A stretch of 64,000 nt of DNA from Gammaproteobacteria bacterium. Its GTDB lineage: Bacteria; Pseudomonadota; Gammaproteobacteria; Pseudomonadales; Pseudohongiellaceae. Where the stretch lies: contig JAWKZW010000001.1 of assembly GCA_041395725.1 (NCBI GenBank), forward strand, positions 1,922,001 through 1,986,000. The letters are read 5' to 3'. Positions 53,657-62,262 of this stretch are shown one piece after another (positions within the stretch are counted from its first letter, which is position 1; every line of letters starts with the position of its first letter). The position numbers and the translations under genes are program-made. The notes beneath the pieces are model-generated. The model searched no databases. It was not told the DNA's origin and saw nothing but the letters and a program-made list of their open reading frames with translations.

Positions 53657-53752
53657 TCAGTGAGAGATTCCTTACCAGTAAAGATCCTTTTGATGCCGCT
53701 GGATTTGTAACGCCAAGGTTTCCTGAATCCCCGGTCCCGCGGAGACAACACG

Positions 53753-55171
53753 ATGAATAAGAATTGGACTGAAGACCTGGTTGCTATCCTGTCAGGCGCT
53801 GTGATTCTGGCAGTCGCCCTGTTGATTTTCCTGCTGGCGCCGCTCGGTGGTGTCAGCGATTCGGTTACCCAGGCAAGCCAGTCGGCGGGTTTCAGCACCG
53901 AAAGCTGGATGGCTGAGAACAGCTTTATCAATGCCGGAGGCGAGTTCCTGAACTCGCTGGCCAACGCGTCGCGACCGGGGCGCTGGAGTGTCAATCCCTT
54001 TGCTGCATTCTCATTCGACACCCTGATTTTCGGTATCAGCCTGCTGATAGTTTTTGGTGCCTTGTTCGGAGCCGGGGCCGCCCTGCTGAAAGAGAACGTC
54101 GGTGCTTTTTTCAAGGGCTTCCTGGCCGTGTTTGGCGTCGCTACCCTGGCGTTTTTTATTGCCAACCAGCAGGAATTCCGTGACCTGGGCCTGGGCTACG
54201 CTTTGTGGGCGATTATTCTTGGGCTGGTTATCAGTAACACCGTGGGGATCCCTGATTTTCTCAGGCCGGCATTGAAGCATGAACTGTATATCAAGACCGG
54301 CCTCATTATGCTGGGCGCCGAAGTATTGTTCGGCAAGATTCTCGCGATCGGTCTGCCGGGGATTTTCGTTGCCTGGATCGTCACGCCGATTGTGCTGATT
54401 TCCACTTTCTGGTTTGGCCAGAAAGTTCTGAAGATCGGCTCCAAGACACTGAATATCACCATCAGCGCCGACATGTCTGTGTGTGGTGTATCGGCTGCGA
54501 TCGCCACCGCAGCGGCCTGCAAGGCGAGCAAAGAAGAACTGACCACGGCCGTTGGGCTGTCGATGGTGTTCACCTCGGTCATGATGGTCGCCCTGCCAGC
54601 CTTTATCACGGCCGTTGGCATGCCTGAAGTTCTGGGTGGCGCCTGGATAGGAGGCACAATTGACGCGACCGGCGCCGTCGTTGCAGCGGGAGCCTTTCTG
54701 GGCGACACGGCGCTGAACGTAGCGGCGACTATCAAGATGATTCAGAACATTCTGATCGGCGTGCTTGCCTTTGGCGTCGCGGTCTACTGGACAGCCAAAG
54801 TCGACAAGAGCGCGGGAAAGGAGGTAACCGCCGCCGAAATCTGGATTCGTTTCCCCAAGTTTGTGCTGGGCTTTATCGGCGCGAGCCTGGTGTTTTCCCT
54901 GCTCTACGAGGTGCTGGGCGAGGCGGTTGCAGTCATTTTGATGGAAGGTGCGGTGATAGAGTTCACTTCCGATCTGCGAGGCTGGTTTTTTGCCCTGGCT
55001 TTCGCCAGCATCGGGCTGTCCACCAACTTCAAGGAGCTGCGCGGACAGTTTTCCGGAGGCAGGCCACTGATCCTCTACGTGTGCGGTCAGAGCCTTAACC
55101 TGTGCCTGACCCTGCTCATGGCCTGGATCATGTTCTACAAAGTCTTCCCGGATATCACCAATGCGCTCTAG
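53753..55171 (+). CDS. YeiH-family putative sulfate exporter/transporter
   Basis: Integral membrane protein of the PSE/UPF0324 family. The 472-residue protein has about 11 hydrophobic helices; the family core begins near residue 145 with GYALWAIILGLVISNTVG and includes TGLIMLGAEVLFG, the SADMSVCGVSAAIATAAA segment and GGTIDATGAVVAAGAFLG. An N-terminal extension of about 140 residues with three further helices makes it longer than the roughly 340-residue norm. Substrate is uncertain; sulfate or sulfonate export is suggested for relatives only. A small membrane protein gene overlaps its stop. Confidence 0.88.
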   Translation: MNKNWTEDLVAILSGAVILAVALLIFLLAPLGGVSDSVTQASQSAGFSTESWMAENSFINAGGEFLNSLANASRPGRWSVNPFAAFSFDTLIFGISLLIVFGALFGAGAALLKENVGAFFKGFLAVFGVATLAFFIANQQEFRDLGLGYALWAIILGLVISNTVGIPDFLRPALKHELYIKTGLIMLGAEVLFGKILAIGLPGIFVAWIVTPIVLISTFWFGQKVLKIGSKTLNITISADMSVCGVSAAIATAAACKASKEELTTAVGLSMVFTSVMMVALPAFITAVGMPEVLGGAWIGGTIDATGAVVAAGAFLGDTALNVAATIKMIQNILIGVLAFGVAVYWTAKVDKSAGKEVTAAEIWIRFPKFVLGFIGASLVFSLLYEVLGEAVAVILMEGAVIEFTSDLRGWFFALAFASIGLSTNFKELRGQFSGGRPLILYVCGQSLNLCLTLLMAWIMFYKVFPDITNAL

Positions 55172-55403
55172 TCGTAAGGCGCTGGTTACCATACCGCTGT
55201 TCGTCATCACCCTGGTGCTGCTGCGCCAGGGTATTATCGTGGCGACCGGTCAGCTGCCTGTTCTGGAACGCCAGATACAGGTAATGCAGGAGCAGGATAT
55301 AGACCCGGCGGCGCTGTTTTACACCGACAGCCGGGTTGCTCTGCAAGCCATTCAGCGGGCCAGTCTGCAGGTCAACGGAGGCGGATTCAGAATGTCGCGA
55401 TAG
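55161..55403 (+). CDS. Small membrane protein overlapping the transporter gene
   Basis: An 80-residue frame starting with ATG 11 bp before the end of the transporter gene. It has a basic N-terminus (MRSSRK) and one hydrophobic helix (about 8-30) followed by a hydrophilic tail rich in Gln and Ala, so it would be a single-pass membrane protein. The overlap suggests translational coupling to the transporter. No family recognised. Its 3' end overlaps the convergent cyclase gene by 17 bp. Confidence 0.5.
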   Translation: MRSSRKALVTIPLFVITLVLLRQGIIVATGQLPVLERQIQVMQEQDIDPAALFYTDSRVALQAIQRASLQVNGGGFRMSR

Positions 55404-56394
55404 GGTTGAGTGGCGATCCCATGCCCCCCTTGATCCGCAGGGGAGCTGCAGTAAACAGGAACTCATAACGGCCCAGTTGCGCCGAGATAGACGCCAGCTG
55501 CTCGAAGTCCAGGTTGTCGAAAATGCCCACCCCCAGTGACACCAGCGCCAGGTTGTGCAGTGGCAGAGCGATGCCGGGGACACCGCTGGGTGACACGTCA
55601 TTCCACATGTCGTGACCGATAAATGAGACTCCCCGTTCCTTGAGGAAGTAGGCTACGTCGGCGTGAAAACCGGCTACGCCCTGGGACGTAGGCCAGGGGC
55701 CTGACGCTTCCCGCCGTTTCCAGCGACCGGTGTACAGCAGAATGACATCGCCGGGCTGCACGGTGACGCCCTGGATGCGCTCCAGCTCCAGGAGGTCTTC
55801 GTAGTGTATTGCGGTCCCCGGTTCCAGCCAGCCATCCGCGGTGGCCTCGCCTGGTAGCAGGGTAGCGTCAAACAGGATACCCCGGGTGAAAATACCGTTG
55901 CGCTGGGCATGGATGCTGCCGCTGGGACACTCACCTGCGGCCTCCACGGCCTGATAGCTGACACCATTGTAGCCAAACCCTTCATACATGATGTGACAGT
56001 CCAGTGAATCCAGGTGGCTATGGATTGTGCCGTGATAGCTGCCGTCATACTGATAGCGGTCAGAGGCGCCGGTGGGGCTTACCCGCAATACTTCTCGGGT
56101 AAGCACCGTGGAAGCATCGACGGCCTTTTCCTGATTGACATCGTGGGCGAGGGAGACGGTAATCCCCTCGGTAACCAGCGAGGCGGCGGCGACACGTTTT
56201 GCCTGTGTAATCAGGTTCGATGCGCCCATCTCGTCTTCATCTCCCCAGCGTCCCCAATTGGACAACTCCTCCATGGCGCGCTCAAAGTCTGCCGTGCTGG
56301 TAATGCTGTGATTACGCTGCGCCACTGCAGGGTCGGCAATACCAAGGACCAGCAAAGGTAGCAGCAGTTGCAGCTTCATGAATTTACTGAACAT
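55387..56394 (-). CDS. Exported cyclase-family protein (kynurenine formamidase-like)
   Basis: The 335-residue protein has a signal peptide ending AVAQ (about 26 residues) and the PF04199 cyclase fold, a metal-dependent amidohydrolase-like family. The metal motif is seen as HGTIHSHLDSLDCH (about residues 125-140) and a second conserved region is GHDMWNDVSPSG. The export signal makes tryptophan catabolism unlikely; relatives hydrolyse lactones or amides. AAGGAG lies upstream of the ATG at 56394. The alpha/beta hydrolase gene lies 68 bp upstream on the same strand. Confidence 0.85.
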   Translation of the reverse strand: MFSKFMKLQLLLPLLVLGIADPAVAQRNHSITSTADFERAMEELSNWGRWGDEDEMGASNLITQAKRVAAASLVTEGITVSLAHDVNQEKAVDASTVLTREVLRVSPTGASDRYQYDGSYHGTIHSHLDSLDCHIMYEGFGYNGVSYQAVEAAGECPSGSIHAQRNGIFTRGILFDATLLPGEATADGWLEPGTAIHYEDLLELERIQGVTVQPGDVILLYTGRWKRREASGPWPTSQGVAGFHADVAYFLKERGVSFIGHDMWNDVSPSGVPGIALPLHNLALVSLGVGIFDNLDFEQLASISAQLGRYEFLFTAAPLRIKGGMGSPLNPIATF

Positions 56395-56429
56395 TTCGCA
56401 AGTCTCCTTACCGCAGTGCGGTGGGTGTC

Positions 56430-56464
56430 AGGGAACTTCTGCTTAAGTTGAGCAGAAGTTCCCT
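56430..56464 (-). other. Perfect 14-bp hairpin overlapping a stop codon
   Basis: AGGGAACTTCTGCT (56430-56443) pairs perfectly with AGCAGAAGTTCCCT (56451-56464) around a 7-base loop. It overlaps the stop codon of the hydrolase gene and sits before the cyclase ribosome site. No T run on either strand, so a processing or coupling role is more likely than intrinsic termination. Confidence 0.75.
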
Positions 56465-58241
56465 AGTAGGGGTAGTGGGTAGCCTGGCCGGCGGTAATCA
56501 GCCAGGTTATCAGCAGCGCATTGATAAGCGCACCGGTATAGACATGGCCGGTAAGCTGGAAAAACCAGGTTGAAATCAATCCTGTCAAGGGCAGCAGAAC
56601 AACGAACTGCAGAGCCATGATTGTCAGCAACGCCTGTGAGGGAATGGCCAGCGCGCCGCTGACAAACAATGGCAGGTACTGATAAGCAAGCAGCAGCGCG
56701 ATGCCCATCCCCATCAGAACGGCGTTGCGCAGCAACGAAATGCCAATGTCTGCAGACTGATCTGCACCTCGCATCTGCCCATGGAGTACGCTGCCTGTGA
56801 TTACGAAGAATCCGGTAAAAGGGAGCAGGTATACCAGAAATTCATGAAGCTGGACCGAGTTCATCAGTTTCAGGGCAATCACCCAGAAGCGCATATCCGT
56901 AGTAAAGAGAAAATGAATTGTCGCCAGCAGCAGATACAGGCCTCCGACTGTCAGGGTGGCATGCAACAGTGTCAACGCGACAACACGCAGGCGTTGGCCG
57001 GCCGGCCAGGTCAGGCCCAAGCTGGTGAAACTGTTACCGGCTTCCCTGCCGCCCAGAACAAAATGCCAGCCGAGCAGCAGCAGGCCGGAGATTACCCCGT
57101 TGCCAAGAGCCCAGATCATGAAACCATTGGTCAGGTTCTGGCCAAACCAGGCACTTGTCGGGATGGCGGCAGCTGCACCCTGGAACGGGAAATACGTGAG
57201 CGCCGGAATGGCAATGAACACCCCGGCCGCCAGCCACCAGCGGTTACCGCTGATCCCTGTCGGGCTGGCCGGGCTCTTCAGCAGGGGTTGGAAAAGCGGC
57301 AGGCGGGCAAGCAGACCGCCGCCGGCGAACAGAAACAGGAGTCCGCCCACCAGGGACAACAGGGTGCCCGTTTCTTTCAACAACCACGTCTGGTCGGATG
57401 GTTCCAGAAAGTTGGGTGCGGCAGTGGTGGTCTGAACCCAGTCGATAACCGGTGCCACGCCGCTGCGCGTAATGTGATTGGCTGGATGTGTCTGATTCGG
57501 CTGGTAAAGCATTCTGGCGGAGCCGTTGGCGAGGCTGCCGTAGAGCCGGTCTGGCTGAACCGTTTCCGTTACCCCGAACTGCTGCTGCAGGCGTCGGGTG
57601 TCACCAACTTCCGACCCCGCCCTGGCTCCCCACATGGTTGGAGAAAATTCGTCGAAGCGGCCGAACACCAGGCCGAAATTACGCGGGAAACTGGTATCGC
57701 CAGCGGGTACGCCGAAGGTCCCGGTGGACGAGCCGGAAACAATCACCGATTGGTAGGCATCAGGCATCGCCACGGCCGCGCTGAGTACTGTCCAGCCCCC
57801 CATGGAGTGGCCGATCAGGGCGACCTGATCGGTATCCACAAAGTCCAGGCTGCGCAGGTGGTTCAGTCCGGCCGGGCCGCCGAATCCGTCGGCAAAGGCG
57901 GGCGGGTCGGAGTAGCCATGTCCCCGCTGGTCCATATTCAGCACCACGTAACCCCGCCGGGCCAGTTCAATGGCGTAGGGTGACTGGGTCTCGCGGGAAT
58001 TGATGTAACCATGGACCGCCAGTACACCTGGAGCCGGGTTGGCAGCGGTTACGCCGTCCGGCACATAAAGCAAAGCGCTTAGCGTAGCGCCGCTGTCGCT
58101 CTGAAAGCGGATATCGAGCACTTCCACAGCGCCAAAGTCAGTCTGTACCAGCCAGGCAAGCAGGCCTCCGCCAAACACCAGAAACAGGGAAAGGGCGAGC
58201 AGTGCTGTGGAGGAGGGTTGCAGTTTGAAGTGAGAGCGCAT
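56463..58241 (-). CDS. Alpha/beta hydrolase fused to a multi-pass membrane domain
   Basis: The 592-residue protein has an N-terminal signal anchor (about 12-32), an alpha/beta hydrolase domain with the HGY oxyanion region (about 77) and nucleophile elbow GHSMGG with Ser146, and a C-terminal half (about 295-590) with eight or so hydrophobic helices. The catalytic domain should face the periplasm. Peptidase or esterase activity is possible; the role of the membrane half is unknown. A four-copy 8-bp tandem repeat lies 30-61 bp upstream of its ATG. It ends 68 bp before the cyclase gene. Confidence 0.82.
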   Translation of the reverse strand: MRSHFKLQPSSTALLALSLFLVFGGGLLAWLVQTDFGAVEVLDIRFQSDSGATLSALLYVPDGVTAANPAPGVLAVHGYINSRETQSPYAIELARRGYVVLNMDQRGHGYSDPPAFADGFGGPAGLNHLRSLDFVDTDQVALIGHSMGGWTVLSAAVAMPDAYQSVIVSGSSTGTFGVPAGDTSFPRNFGLVFGRFDEFSPTMWGARAGSEVGDTRRLQQQFGVTETVQPDRLYGSLANGSARMLYQPNQTHPANHITRSGVAPVIDWVQTTTAAPNFLEPSDQTWLLKETGTLLSLVGGLLFLFAGGGLLARLPLFQPLLKSPASPTGISGNRWWLAAGVFIAIPALTYFPFQGAAAAIPTSAWFGQNLTNGFMIWALGNGVISGLLLLGWHFVLGGREAGNSFTSLGLTWPAGQRLRVVALTLLHATLTVGGLYLLLATIHFLFTTDMRFWVIALKLMNSVQLHEFLVYLLPFTGFFVITGSVLHGQMRGADQSADIGISLLRNAVLMGMGIALLLAYQYLPLFVSGALAIPSQALLTIMALQFVVLLPLTGLISTWFFQLTGHVYTGALINALLITWLITAGQATHYPY

Positions 58242-58605
58242 GGTATGGTTTCTTGTTGTTTTTGTCTGTTGATTACCGATTACCGATTACCGATTACCGA
58301 CTACTCGATCTACCAATCGCCCCAGTGGGTTCTTCGCTCTCAAGCGGGTTGCCCTGCAGCCGGGTTATGGCCCCAGTTGCCGGAGTTTCGGGGTTGTTCC
58401 CTGTGCGCTCCGAGACAGGCAGGGCGTTACTGAGGTTACTACTATTGATCTGTAAAACGAAGCCATTTTACCGGCGCGGTAGCCGGCAGGCAGTTGCTGA
58501 TAGCTGCCTCAGTTCAGAATCAGGCCGCCAGGATGACAGCAGGGCTATTCAGCGAGCAATTCTCGGGGTATGCTCGGAAATTGTTTTTCAAACCTGGGTC
58601 AGCGG
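58242..58605. other. 364-bp divergent gap with an 8-bp tandem repeat
   Basis: The gap lies between the divergent alpha/beta hydrolase and Anbu genes. It holds the 8-bp repeat (58271-58302) and otherwise no supported gene; short plus-strand frames here are interrupted or low-complexity readings of the repeat. Confidence 0.6.
58271..58302. repeat. 8-bp tandem repeat, four copies (GATTACCG)
   Basis: Four uninterrupted copies of GATTACCG, followed by GA-free sequence ACTACT. On the minus strand it reads CGGTAATC repeated and lies in the likely 5' leader or promoter of the hydrolase gene. Such repeats change copy number by slippage. Confidence 0.95.
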
Positions 58606-59361
58606 ATGAGCTATTGCCTGGCAATATCAGTAAATGAGGGCCTGGTGTTCTGTTCTGATTCCCGTACCATGCAGGGAGTCGATCGGATCAGCACTTACAG
58701 TAAGATGTTCCGCTTCGGCCGCGACGGGCAGCGCCAGTTCGTGATCCTGGCCGCCGGAAACCTGGCCACTGCTCAGGCCACCATAACCCGGGTCAGACTC
58801 GATATTCGCGACGCTGCGCCGACTAACCTGCTGAATGTACCAACCGTGCAGCAGGCAGCTGACTACCTGGGTGAGCTGAGTCGCGCTGAACAACTTCGCC
58901 ATGGTGAGAAGAAGGGTATGGATGCCAGCTTCATCATTGGTGGTCAGATTGCAGGCAGCGAGCATGAGTTAGCGCTGGTCTATCCGCAGGGCAACCACAT
59001 TACGACTTCCTCCGATACTCTGTTTCTGCAGGTCGGTGAAAGCAAGTACGGAAAGCCGATTCTGGACCGCATTCTCACGCCGGAAACCAGCCTTGATACC
59101 TGTGCGCTCTGCTCACTGATCTCCATGGATTCCACCATGCGTAGCAATCTCATGGTGGGCCCTCCGGTGGAGTTACAGGTCTACCGGAGCGACAGCCTGG
59201 TACTGAACGGCTATCAGAAGCTTGAGGCCGACAGCCAGTTTCTGCGTGACATCGGCCGGGCCTGGGACGAACGCCTCAAGGCGGCCTTCCATCTTATGCC
59301 TTCACTTACCTGGGCAGATTCCACCGATTCTCCGATAATCGACAAGTCCCGCATCATTTAA
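58606..59361 (+). CDS. Anbu-type proteasome homologue (proteasome-type peptidase)
   Basis: The 251-residue protein matches the Anbu family of bacterial proteasome beta-subunit relatives: N-terminal SYCLAISVNEGLVFCSDSRT, GVDRISTYSKMFRF, and the ILAAGNLATAQA segment. Ntn-hydrolase folds use the first residue after Met as nucleophile; here it is Ser2 instead of the Thr seen in most Anbu proteins I recall. The usual partners (ATP-grasp, alpha-E and transglutaminase-like genes) are not next to it. Its TAA stop lies in the left end of the inverted-repeat element at 59358-59552. The frame is open to 58570 but homology begins at 58606. Confidence 0.85.
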   Translation: MSYCLAISVNEGLVFCSDSRTMQGVDRISTYSKMFRFGRDGQRQFVILAAGNLATAQATITRVRLDIRDAAPTNLLNVPTVQQAADYLGELSRAEQLRHGEKKGMDASFIIGGQIAGSEHELALVYPQGNHITTSSDTLFLQVGESKYGKPILDRILTPETSLDTCALCSLISMDSTMRSNLMVGPPVELQVYRSDSLVLNGYQKLEADSQFLRDIGRAWDERLKAAFHLMPSLTWADSTDSPIIDKSRII

Positions 59362-59552
59362 CCCAATCATTGCATAAATTGTTGAGGTCAGGAGCTTTCA
59401 GAGTAGTATTTCCAGCGTCGCACGGAGATTTTTGTGGATTGAGCGTAGTCACTCTACGTGATATCCAGAAAAATTGAGTACGGCGCTGGAAATGCTGCTA
59501 TGGAAGCAGCGAAGCGGTCCTGGGCCAAGAATTTATGCAATGATTGGGTTAA
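59358..59552. mobile_element. MITE-like foldback element with 23-bp inverted ends
   Basis: The 23 bases at 59358-59380 and 59530-59552 are perfect inverted repeats. Three further inner inverted pairs are coaxial with them: 59408-59417/59484-59493, 59428-59439/59463-59474 (one mismatch) and 59444-59448/59454-59458, so the whole 195 bp folds on itself. The ends are flanked by TA, or TTAA, consistent with target duplication. No ORF inside. It provides the stop codon of the Anbu gene. Confidence 0.65.
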
Positions 59553-59680
59553 TTTTTCTCTATTTAATTTTTCGCTGAATTTGGCATCAGGCGCTCCTGC
59601 CGGCTACTTTTGAAAGTGATCGCCAACCCCGGTTATGGCCGGGAGATCACTTGTCATTACAAGCAGTACAAGGAGTCGTT
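59553..59680. other. Rest of the 319-bp gap between the Anbu gene and the secreted cassette
   Basis: This 128-bp stretch between the foldback element and the next gene holds no recognised feature apart from the AAGGAG ribosome site at 59670-59675. Confidence 0.5.
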
Positions 59681-60463
59681 ATGTCAAAACCAGCAATCCG
59701 TCCCCCCTTTGGGCTGTTAGTCCGGTCTGCCACCACCATCGGCGTTGCCTTAACGCTGACCGCAGCAGTGCCGGCAACCGCAGCTCCCCCGTCGGAAAAA
59801 CCTCATCCCCACACCCGCACTTATCTTCAGCACCTAAGCCCGGATGAACGTCAGTCACTGCGACAAATCCTGCAGGAGAACCTGCGCGGAGCCTCCAGCA
59901 GGGATAACCTGGATGCCATACCGCCCAATCAGGTTTATCAGGCCGTCTTTCTGGATATGCTGCTCAACCCCGGCCTGGGTGCCGGCCTGCTGCCCGCCGA
60001 TCGGCAACTGATCGAATCCCTGCCCGCCCACAATGACAAGCAGTTTGCCGCCGGGACCAAGGGTGTCGTGGCGGCAGCCTGCCGGGTGATAGACCGGTTG
60101 TCAGCGAGCGATCCGGCTGCGGCGCAACTGGCTGCCCGCGCTTACCAGCGGGCCCAGAAGGCGCTCAATGCCAGGCTCGACCGTCACTACGGGCAGGTGC
60201 TGAGAAAGCTGTCGGAAAGCGGCAGAAAACTGGTTGCCCGCGAGGTAGGGAGGCTGATGACAGATGGCTCACTGGTCTACGCAGAAATGGACCTGCAGGC
60301 TCTGAGCTTTGACCAGCCAGACTTCGTCGTAGCCTTTCTGCAGGACACCTGCCAGAACAGTGAGCAGATGCTGGATCAGAGTATGGCTGAAAGCCGCACG
60401 CTGGGAAATCAGCTGACTGATGATTTCAATCAGGGTGCTGTGCAATTGTTTCAGCCGCAATAA
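59681..60463 (+). CDS. Uncharacterised exported protein
   Basis: The 260-residue product starts at the ATG 59681 with AAGGAG six bases upstream. It has a signal peptide (hydrophobic core about residues 12-35, ending ATAA), a His/Pro-rich stretch and then a mainly alpha-helical domain rich in Ala, Leu, Gln and Arg. Two cysteines are present in the mature part. I do not recognise a family. It is the first of four same-strand genes that all encode exported proteins, 21 bp before the next frame opens. Confidence 0.75.
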   Translation: MSKPAIRPPFGLLVRSATTIGVALTLTAAVPATAAPPSEKPHPHTRTYLQHLSPDERQSLRQILQENLRGASSRDNLDAIPPNQVYQAVFLDMLLNPGLGAGLLPADRQLIESLPAHNDKQFAAGTKGVVAAACRVIDRLSASDPAAAQLAARAYQRAQKALNARLDRHYGQVLRKLSESGRKLVAREVGRLMTDGSLVYAEMDLQALSFDQPDFVVAFLQDTCQNSEQMLDQSMAESRTLGNQLTDDFNQGAVQLFQPQ

Positions 60464-60493
60464 ACCTGTACGACTCAATCAAGGATGAGAGAA

Positions 60494-61513
60494 ATGAAAA
60501 CACTGCTTGTTAGCGCCGTGATGGCAGGATTAATGTTGTTCAGTGTCAGTTCCCAGGCGCTGGTCAGTCGCTGTCTGCCCGGGCCCGAAGCCGATGGTTT
60601 TTATCACCGGGCCAGCCTCACTGCCGTGGAAAGCGGCTTTCCCTTCGTGCGAACCTGGATGCAAACCAACGTCAGCGGACCGGTTTCGCCAAGTCTGTCT
60701 TCCCTGCACTACAACACCTGGAATTCCTGGCACTTTTTTATCTACATGCCCCCGGGCAGTTACAACTGGACAGGCTACTCTCTGTCCGAGGTGGATGATC
60801 TGGATTACTTCTGGGGTCTGCTGGATGTTGCTTTGTGCGACGGCGCGATGACCATTGCGCCGCCGCCCTACTGCGAGTCCACTGATATGCAGGTGACCGG
60901 GTCCTCAAGCCTGACCAGCAATATTCACGGGTATCTGGTATCGAGTATCAAGGGTGCGTTTGAGGCGGTGGAAAACCTGGGGGTGTGCAGTGTGACAGGC
61001 ACGCCGACCTTCTCCGGCAATCTAAAACTGGAGAGTGTCAGCCAGTGCTGCGAGGCGGCAGAGCGACACGACACAGCTACCAGGGCGACTGGCAGGGCGA
61101 CGTTTTCCGTGCCTGCGCTCAGTTGCTCGGTGAAACAGATCATTGTCCCTGCCTATGGCATTGTGCTGGAGGGTTCGCTGGGGGCGGGTGCCTCGGCGAG
61201 CTTCGCCTATTCGGGAATGGATAACGGCATGTGTGATGTTGAAGCTGATGGTATTACCTTGAGCGGCACGATCTCAGGTGGGTTTGGTGGTGAAATCGGT
61301 GTCGGCGGATTGAGTACCCAGGTGATCGGTGCCGGGGTTCGACTGAGCGACAGTTTCAGTATTTCAGCCAGTGGTCCCGATGTGTTAAATCTGGATGTGG
61401 CCGGTTGTATCGGGCCGGCAGAAATTACCGGCTGGGTCAGGTTCCTGGGCTCTGAATTCAGAACAGAAATAGTGCCAAGAGAATGGGCTGAGGGAACCAC
61501 GTTATGCTTTTGA
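60494..61513 (+). CDS. Uncharacterised cysteine-rich exported protein
   Basis: From the ATG at 60494 (AAGGA eight bases upstream) the product has 339 residues with a signal peptide ending at SSQA. The mature part has ten cysteines, including an adjacent pair (CC, about residue 185), and a Gly/Ser/Thr-rich C-terminal half with beta-strand character (about 215-310). The even number of cysteines suggests disulfides, and a DsbA-like gene lies two genes downstream. No family recognised. The ATG at 60485 is less likely because it sits directly on the ribosome site. Confidence 0.75.
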   Translation: MKTLLVSAVMAGLMLFSVSSQALVSRCLPGPEADGFYHRASLTAVESGFPFVRTWMQTNVSGPVSPSLSSLHYNTWNSWHFFIYMPPGSYNWTGYSLSEVDDLDYFWGLLDVALCDGAMTIAPPPYCESTDMQVTGSSSLTSNIHGYLVSSIKGAFEAVENLGVCSVTGTPTFSGNLKLESVSQCCEAAERHDTATRATGRATFSVPALSCSVKQIIVPAYGIVLEGSLGAGASASFAYSGMDNGMCDVEADGITLSGTISGGFGGEIGVGGLSTQVIGAGVRLSDSFSISASGPDVLNLDVAGCIGPAEITGWVRFLGSEFRTEIVPREWAEGTTLCF

Positions 61514-61540
61514 TCTTATTACTGGAGGAGGAAACAGGGA

Positions 61541-62248
61541 ATGCGTGACTTTATCTGCACTGTCCTGCTGAGTATTTCGCTACCGTTGGTGGCACAGCCC
61601 GCTGAGCCCGACTATCGGTTTGAATTTGTGCCTGATGAGGCGGCTTCCGGTCTCTTCGCCGAGTCCGGGATTCTGGAGATTACCGTGCTGCCGCCTGATC
61701 TGGCTTTGCAACAGGTTGATTCGGACCCTGCTGTAAGTATCAGTCTGTCTGCCGCAGTGACGCTGTTTCCGGGCAACTGGCTGATGAGTCAGGCGCAGGA
61801 AGGTGAGCCGGACGAAGCCCGCAGGACTCCCGGTGAGCTGACTGAACAGGAAGTGTTCGTGCGGGAAAAATTTCGGCTGTTCCAGGCTGCTGACCGGGTT
61901 GAGCAGTTCCGGGAGTGGCTGGACGCTGAGACGTTCCTGCGATTTTCAGAGTCGGTCATCAATGGCGGGATCGACCTTGCCGCAGACCGGGAAATTTATC
62001 TGCAGTACGACGACATTCGTCTGCTGGGCAGCCTGCGCTACGGTGTCTACACTCTTCTCTACACCCAGTTCAGGGACGCCCGATCGGGCGATCCTGTCAC
62101 GTCGGTGATGCCGGTGCGACGGGTGGGAGGGAAACTGCTGACGGCGGGCAGTCTGCACACCAGTTCTCATGAATTGTACAGACTGTTCGCGCTCGGCTCT
62201 CTGCAGCAAAGTTTTATGGTTTATCTGGAAGAAAGAGTCAATAACTAG
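61541..62248 (+). CDS. Uncharacterised exported protein
   Basis: The 235-residue protein has a signal peptide (about 1-20, ending AQPA) and no cysteine in the mature part. It is acidic, with a central FREWLDAETFLRFSESV helix and strands such as IYLQYDDIRLLGSLRYGVY near the C-terminus. GGAGGAGGAA precedes the ATG at 61541. It lies 27 bp after the cysteine-rich protein gene and 14 bp before the DsbA-like gene, so the genes are probably one operon. No family recognised. Confidence 0.72.
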   Translation: MRDFICTVLLSISLPLVAQPAEPDYRFEFVPDEAASGLFAESGILEITVLPPDLALQQVDSDPAVSISLSAAVTLFPGNWLMSQAQEGEPDEARRTPGELTEQEVFVREKFRLFQAADRVEQFREWLDAETFLRFSESVINGGIDLAADREIYLQYDDIRLLGSLRYGVYTLLYTQFRDARSGDPVTSVMPVRRVGGKLLTAGSLHTSSHELYRLFALGSLQQSFMVYLEERVNN

Positions 62249-62262
62249 GCATTGGAGAAATT

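Noticed and set aside
54011..55210. 399-codon minus-strand frame opposite the YeiH-type transporter
   Set aside because: Very rich in His, Gln and Arg with no hydrophobic or domain pattern; shadow frame.
56781..57983. 400-codon plus-strand frame opposite the alpha/beta hydrolase
   Set aside because: Gln/Gly/Arg-rich translation without domains, while the minus strand has a clear GHSMGG hydrolase.
58218..58609. Small plus-strand frames over the 8-bp repeat
   Set aside because: They translate the repeat and unrelated intergenic sequence; no ribosome site.
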